7,038 nt of DNA, taken from contig CAIJOE010000082.1 of NCBI GenBank assembly GCA_903822245.1, positions 1 to 7,038 on the forward strand, read 5' to 3'. Source of the DNA: an uncultured Actinomycetes bacterium. Lineage in GTDB: Bacteria > Actinomycetota > Actinomycetes > Nanopelagicales > Nanopelagicaceae. Each line of letters begins with the position of its first letter. The stretch's first letter is position 1. The notes beneath the pieces are model-generated. The model was not told the origin of the DNA. It did not search any database and saw only the letters and a list, made by a program, of their open reading frames with translations. Position numbers and translations under genes: made by a program. Of this stretch, positions 5,034 through 7,038 are shown in pieces.

Positions 5034-5757
5034 AGTTAAAGATTTAAGAGTTCAATACGGCAAGATTGAAGCTATTAAAGGAATTTCATTCACTGTTGAA
5101 CAGGGTGAGATTGTTACTTTGATTGGGGCAAACGGCGCAGGTAAGACCACAACTTTAAAGACAATTTCGGGGCTGCGTGCTGTTGCCAGTGGATCAATTA
5201 CTTACAATGGCGAAGACATCTCAAAGGTCCCAGCACATGAGCGGGTTAATCTTGGAATTTCACAAGCCCCAGAAGGACGTGGAATCTTTCCTGGAATGAC
5301 AGTTCTTGAGAATCTTGAAATTGGGAAGTACTCACGTAAAGACCGCAAGAATGAGATGGATGAAGATCTCGAGAAGGTTTACCATCTTTTCCCAAGACTT
5401 AAAGAACGTGTTAGTCAGGCTGGTGGAACTCTTTCTGGTGGCGAGCAGCAGATGTTGGCCATTGGTCGTGCGCTTATGGCTCGCCCAGATGTATTGCTCC
5501 TTGATGAACCTTCAATGGGCTTAGCGCCGATGATGATTCAAAATATCTTCAACATCATCACTTCGATTAATAAGGAACTTGGAACAACGATTTTGCTAGT
5601 CGAGCAAAATGCCCAGCAAGCACTTCAACGTGCACACAGAGCATATGTTCTAGAAACTGGAAAGATTGTTAAAGAGGCAAAGGCTAGTGACTTGCTAAAT
5701 GATCCAGCTGTTAGAGCTGCATACCTAGGTACTGGCGCAGAATCTGGCCATCACTAA
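5023..5757 (+). CDS. livF: Branched-chain amino-acid ABC transporter ATPase LivF
   Basis: This 244-residue second ATPase pairs with LivG in the importer. Visible motifs are Walker A GANGAGKTT (35-43), the family block APEGRGIFPGMTVLENL (from residue 81), the signature LSGGEQQMLAIGRALM (136-151) and Walker B VLLLDEP with E161. The final motif is LLVEQN, where Gln194 replaces the switch histidine; this substitution is normal for LivF, not damage. Length is typical (about 235-245 residues). It is the last gene of the operon and ends with two in-frame stops (TAATAA, 5755-5760). Its stop is only 3 bp from the stop of the convergent thioesterase gene, so no separate terminator fits between them. 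Confidence 0.94.
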   Translation: MRLEVKDLRVQYGKIEAIKGISFTVEQGEIVTLIGANGAGKTTTLKTISGLRAVASGSITYNGEDISKVPAHERVNLGISQAPEGRGIFPGMTVLENLEIGKYSRKDRKNEMDEDLEKVYHLFPRLKERVSQAGGTLSGGEQQMLAIGRALMARPDVLLLDEPSMGLAPMMIQNIFNIITSINKELGTTILLVEQNAQQALQRAHRAYVLETGKIVKEAKASDLLNDPAVRAAYLGTGAESGHH

Positions 5758-5760
5758 TAA

Positions 5761-6168
5761 CTAAGTTCGTTCTGCGAGGATTAGACAAGTTATTCTCGCA
5801 GTGCATGTTCTCTCTCCTTGCTCGTTGGTGATCTCAACTTGATAGCTGCACATCGTTTTCCCAAGTGAAATAGCAGTTGCAACCCCGGTAACAAATCCGC
5901 TCATGGCTGACTTATGGTGTGTTGCATTTATGTCAACACCAACGATTCGACGATCTGGACCGGCATGCAATTGGGTTCCAATTGACCCAAGGCTTTCAGC
6001 CAATACAACATTGGCACCACCATGTAATAAACCAATTGGCTGGGTGTTTCCCTCCACTGGCATCCGAGCAACCATTCTCTGTGGTGAGGCTTCCAATATT
6101 TCGATCCCCATCTTTTTATCCAGGGCTCCGCTGCCACGCTCTTGGACGATCTTAAGGAAATCACTCAT
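5761..6168 (-). CDS. PaaI/YdiI-type hotdog acyl-CoA thioesterase
   Basis: This 135-residue single hotdog-fold protein probably hydrolyses an acyl-CoA thioester to the acid and free CoA. The key motif is TQPIGLLHGGANVVLAESLG: Q43, H49-G50-G51 and E58 keep the same spacing as Q48, H54 and E63 of E. coli YdiI/MenI, and the total length is nearly the same (136 in YdiI). The second conserved block is GVDINATHHKSAMSGFVTG. Relatives act on 1,4-dihydroxy-2-naphthoyl-CoA (menaquinone synthesis) or phenylacetyl-type CoA esters; the sequence does not decide between these. I chose ATG 6168-6166 over the longer ATG at 6243 because the extra 25 residues match no family N-terminus and would overlap polA. 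No Shine-Dalgarno is seen, but a -10 box lies 7 bp upstream, suggesting a leaderless message. Confidence 0.85.
   Translation of the reverse strand: MSDFLKIVQERGSGALDKKMGIEILEASPQRMVARMPVEGNTQPIGLLHGGANVVLAESLGSIGTQLHAGPDRRIVGVDINATHHKSAMSGFVTGVATAISLGKTMCSYQVEITNEQGERTCTARITCLILAERT
5772..5801 (+). terminator. Hairpin inside the thioesterase 3' end, candidate liv operon terminator
   Basis: CTGCGAGGAT (5772-5781) pairs with ATTCTCGCAG (5792-5801): 10 bp including one G-T pair on the + strand, with a 10-nt loop. It starts 15 bases after the livF stop and is followed by TGCATGTTCTCTCTCCTT, which is pyrimidine-rich but not a clean T-run. It lies wholly inside the thioesterase coding region. A role as 3' end of the liv message is inference. 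Confidence 0.4.
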
Positions 6169-6175
6169 GTGTGCA

Positions 6176-6192
6176 AGTCTAACCAATAGACT
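6176..6192. promoter_or_regulatory. Symmetric divergent promoter between thioesterase and polA
   Basis: The 17-bp sequence AGTCTA-ACCAA-TAGACT is a perfect inverted repeat with 6-bp arms. Each arm reads TAGACT outward, a good -10 box (TAnnnT). On the + strand, TAGACT 6187-6192 is 8 bases from the polA ATG (6201). On the - strand, TAGACT 6181-6176 is 7 bases from the thioesterase ATG (6168). Transcription would begin within about two bases of each start codon, giving leaderless or near-leaderless messages. No good -35 box is seen on either side. Confidence 0.6.
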
Positions 6193-6200
6193 GCCGTGAA

Positions 6201-7038
6201 ATGAGCGCTGAGAAGAGACTTTTATTAATTGATGGGCATTCACTTGCCTATCGCGCCTTTTATGCCCTACCCGTAGAGAATTTTGCGACTGCTAGTGGCC
6301 AGCCAACAAATGCTATTTATGGTTTCGCCTCAATGCTCATAAACCTCATTGCATCTGAGAAGCCCACTCATATTGCGGCAGCCTTCGATGTTTCTCGCAA
6401 GACTTTTAGAAGCGAGCGATTCCCAGAATATAAAGCAAATCGTTCGGCGACTCCTGATGAATTTAGATCACAAACTTCCTATCTATTCGAATTAGTGCAT
6501 GCATTTGGGATTAGGCACTTCGCCGTGGAAGGATTTGAAGCAGATGACATTATTGCGACCTTTGCAAAGCGCGCTGAGAAAGATGGGTTTGAAACTCTTA
6601 TCTGCACTGGTGATAGAGATTCATTTCAGTTGGTTAATCAAAATACAACAGTCTTATATCCAAAACGTGGAGTTACAGATCTTGCGAGAATGACTCCAGA
6701 AGAAGTTGAAGTTAAATATGGTCTCACTCCAGCCCAGTACCCAGACTTTGCAGCCCTGCGTGGCGATCCAAGTGATAACTTGCCATCGATCCCTGGCGTT
6801 GGGGAGAAAACGGCCGCTAAATGGATTGTTGAATATGGATCGCTCGAAAAATTGATAGCAAATGCTGACAAAGTTCCTGGTAAAGCAGGGGATTCATTTC
6901 GATCAAATATTGAAAACGTATTACTAAATCACGAGCTCACACACCTTCGCAGTGATATGGAAATAGAAACCCAAGTTTCTGAACTTAAATGGGACGGCGT
7001 CGATAATCTTGGCCTAGGTGCGCTCTTGGATAAATTAG
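6201..7038 (+). CDS. polA: DNA polymerase I, N-terminal 5'-3' exonuclease part (runs off window)
   Basis: An open frame of 279 codons from ATG 6201 continues to the window edge. It encodes the 5'-3' exonuclease (flap nuclease) domain of DNA polymerase I, which removes RNA primers and flaps during Okazaki-fragment maturation and repair. Metal-binding acids are visible: D11 in LLLIDGHSLAYRAF, D63 in AAFDVSRKTFR, E113-D115-D116 in EGFEADDIIA, D138 and D140 in CTGDRDSFQLV, and D189 and D192 in LRGDPSDNLPSIPGVGEKTA. The last motif also holds the helix-hairpin-helix GVGEKTA (199-205). R70, K78 and R81 in the FRSERFPEYKANR block fit the DNA-binding region. Family proteins are about 880-900 residues, so the 3'-5' exonuclease-like and polymerase domains, if present, lie downstream. 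A stand-alone exonuclease cannot be fully excluded, but the actinobacterial gene order favours polA. An in-frame TAA at 6180-6182 leaves no upstream start, and no Shine-Dalgarno is present. Confidence 0.92.
   Translation, partial: MSAEKRLLLIDGHSLAYRAFYALPVENFATASGQPTNAIYGFASMLINLIASEKPTHIAAAFDVSRKTFRSERFPEYKANRSATPDEFRSQTSYLFELVHAFGIRHFAVEGFEADDIIATFAKRAEKDGFETLICTGDRDSFQLVNQNTTVLYPKRGVTDLARMTPEEVEVKYGLTPAQYPDFAALRGDPSDNLPSIPGVGEKTAAKWIVEYGSLEKLIANADKVPGKAGDSFRSNIENVLLNHELTHLRSDMEIETQVSELKWDGVDNLGLGALLDKL

Noticed and set aside
5903..6199. Overlapping + strand reading frames across the thioesterase gene
   Set aside because: They are antisense shadows; the - strand frame has the conserved QPxGLLHGG...E thioesterase motif with correct spacing.
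6169..6243. Longer thioesterase start at 6243 (- strand)
   Set aside because: It adds 25 residues unlike the family, overlaps the polA start by 43 bases and removes the well-placed -10 box from its promoter position.
1..7038. Mobile element, CRISPR, toxin-antitoxin or defence island
   Set aside because: No transposase, integrase, direct-repeat array or unknown gene cassette is visible; every sizeable stretch is explained by conserved housekeeping or transport genes.

Overview
The window looks like a chromosomal segment of a small-genome, mid-GC actinobacterium, most like the freshwater acI / Nanopelagicales group (Planktophila-like). The gene content and order are actinobacterial: the end of pyruvate kinase, a PdtaR-type ANTAR response regulator, a complete branched-chain amino-acid (liv) ABC transporter, a hotdog thioesterase, and the start of DNA polymerase I. 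From memory, Streptomyces coelicolor has a very similar order (pyk, response regulator, liv genes, then polA nearby). By eye the base composition is in the mid-40s % GC, well below Streptomyces, hence the acI suggestion. That assignment is inference.

Region 1 (1-822): the last codons of pyk (stop at 96-98) are followed at once by a promoter-like TATACT. Next come a 10-bp hairpin with a cUUCGg tetraloop, a 73-nt tRNA with anticodon CAA (leucine, but with an unusually short variable loop), and pdtaR, whose ATG lies one base past the tRNA discriminator. tRNA and regulator therefore appear to share one transcript, with tRNA processing creating the 5' end of the pdtaR message.

Region 2 (823-980): a 158-bp gap holding a sigma70-like promoter and a leader with two small hairpins and a strong ribosome-binding site.

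Region 3 (981-5757): livK-livH-livM-livG-livF, all on the + strand: binding protein, two permeases and two ATPases, together a full importer. livK is separated from livH by a 16-bp-stem hairpin. This probably protects or ends the livK message so that the binding protein outnumbers the membrane complex. livH-M-G-F are tightly packed (3-nt gap, 1-nt overlap, 11-nt overlap).

Region 4 (5761-7038): a PaaI-type thioesterase on the - strand converges on livF with only 3 bp between stop codons. It diverges from polA across a 32-bp gap. That gap contains a perfect inverted repeat whose two arms are both good -10 boxes (TAGACT), each 7-8 bp from a start codon: a compact symmetric promoter that should give two leaderless or near-leaderless messages. 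polA runs off the right edge; only its 5'-3' exonuclease part is visible.

I see no mobile element, CRISPR array or defence system. The most interesting parts are the tRNA-pdtaR junction, the short-variable-loop tRNA-Leu(CAA), and the symmetric thioesterase/polA promoter.
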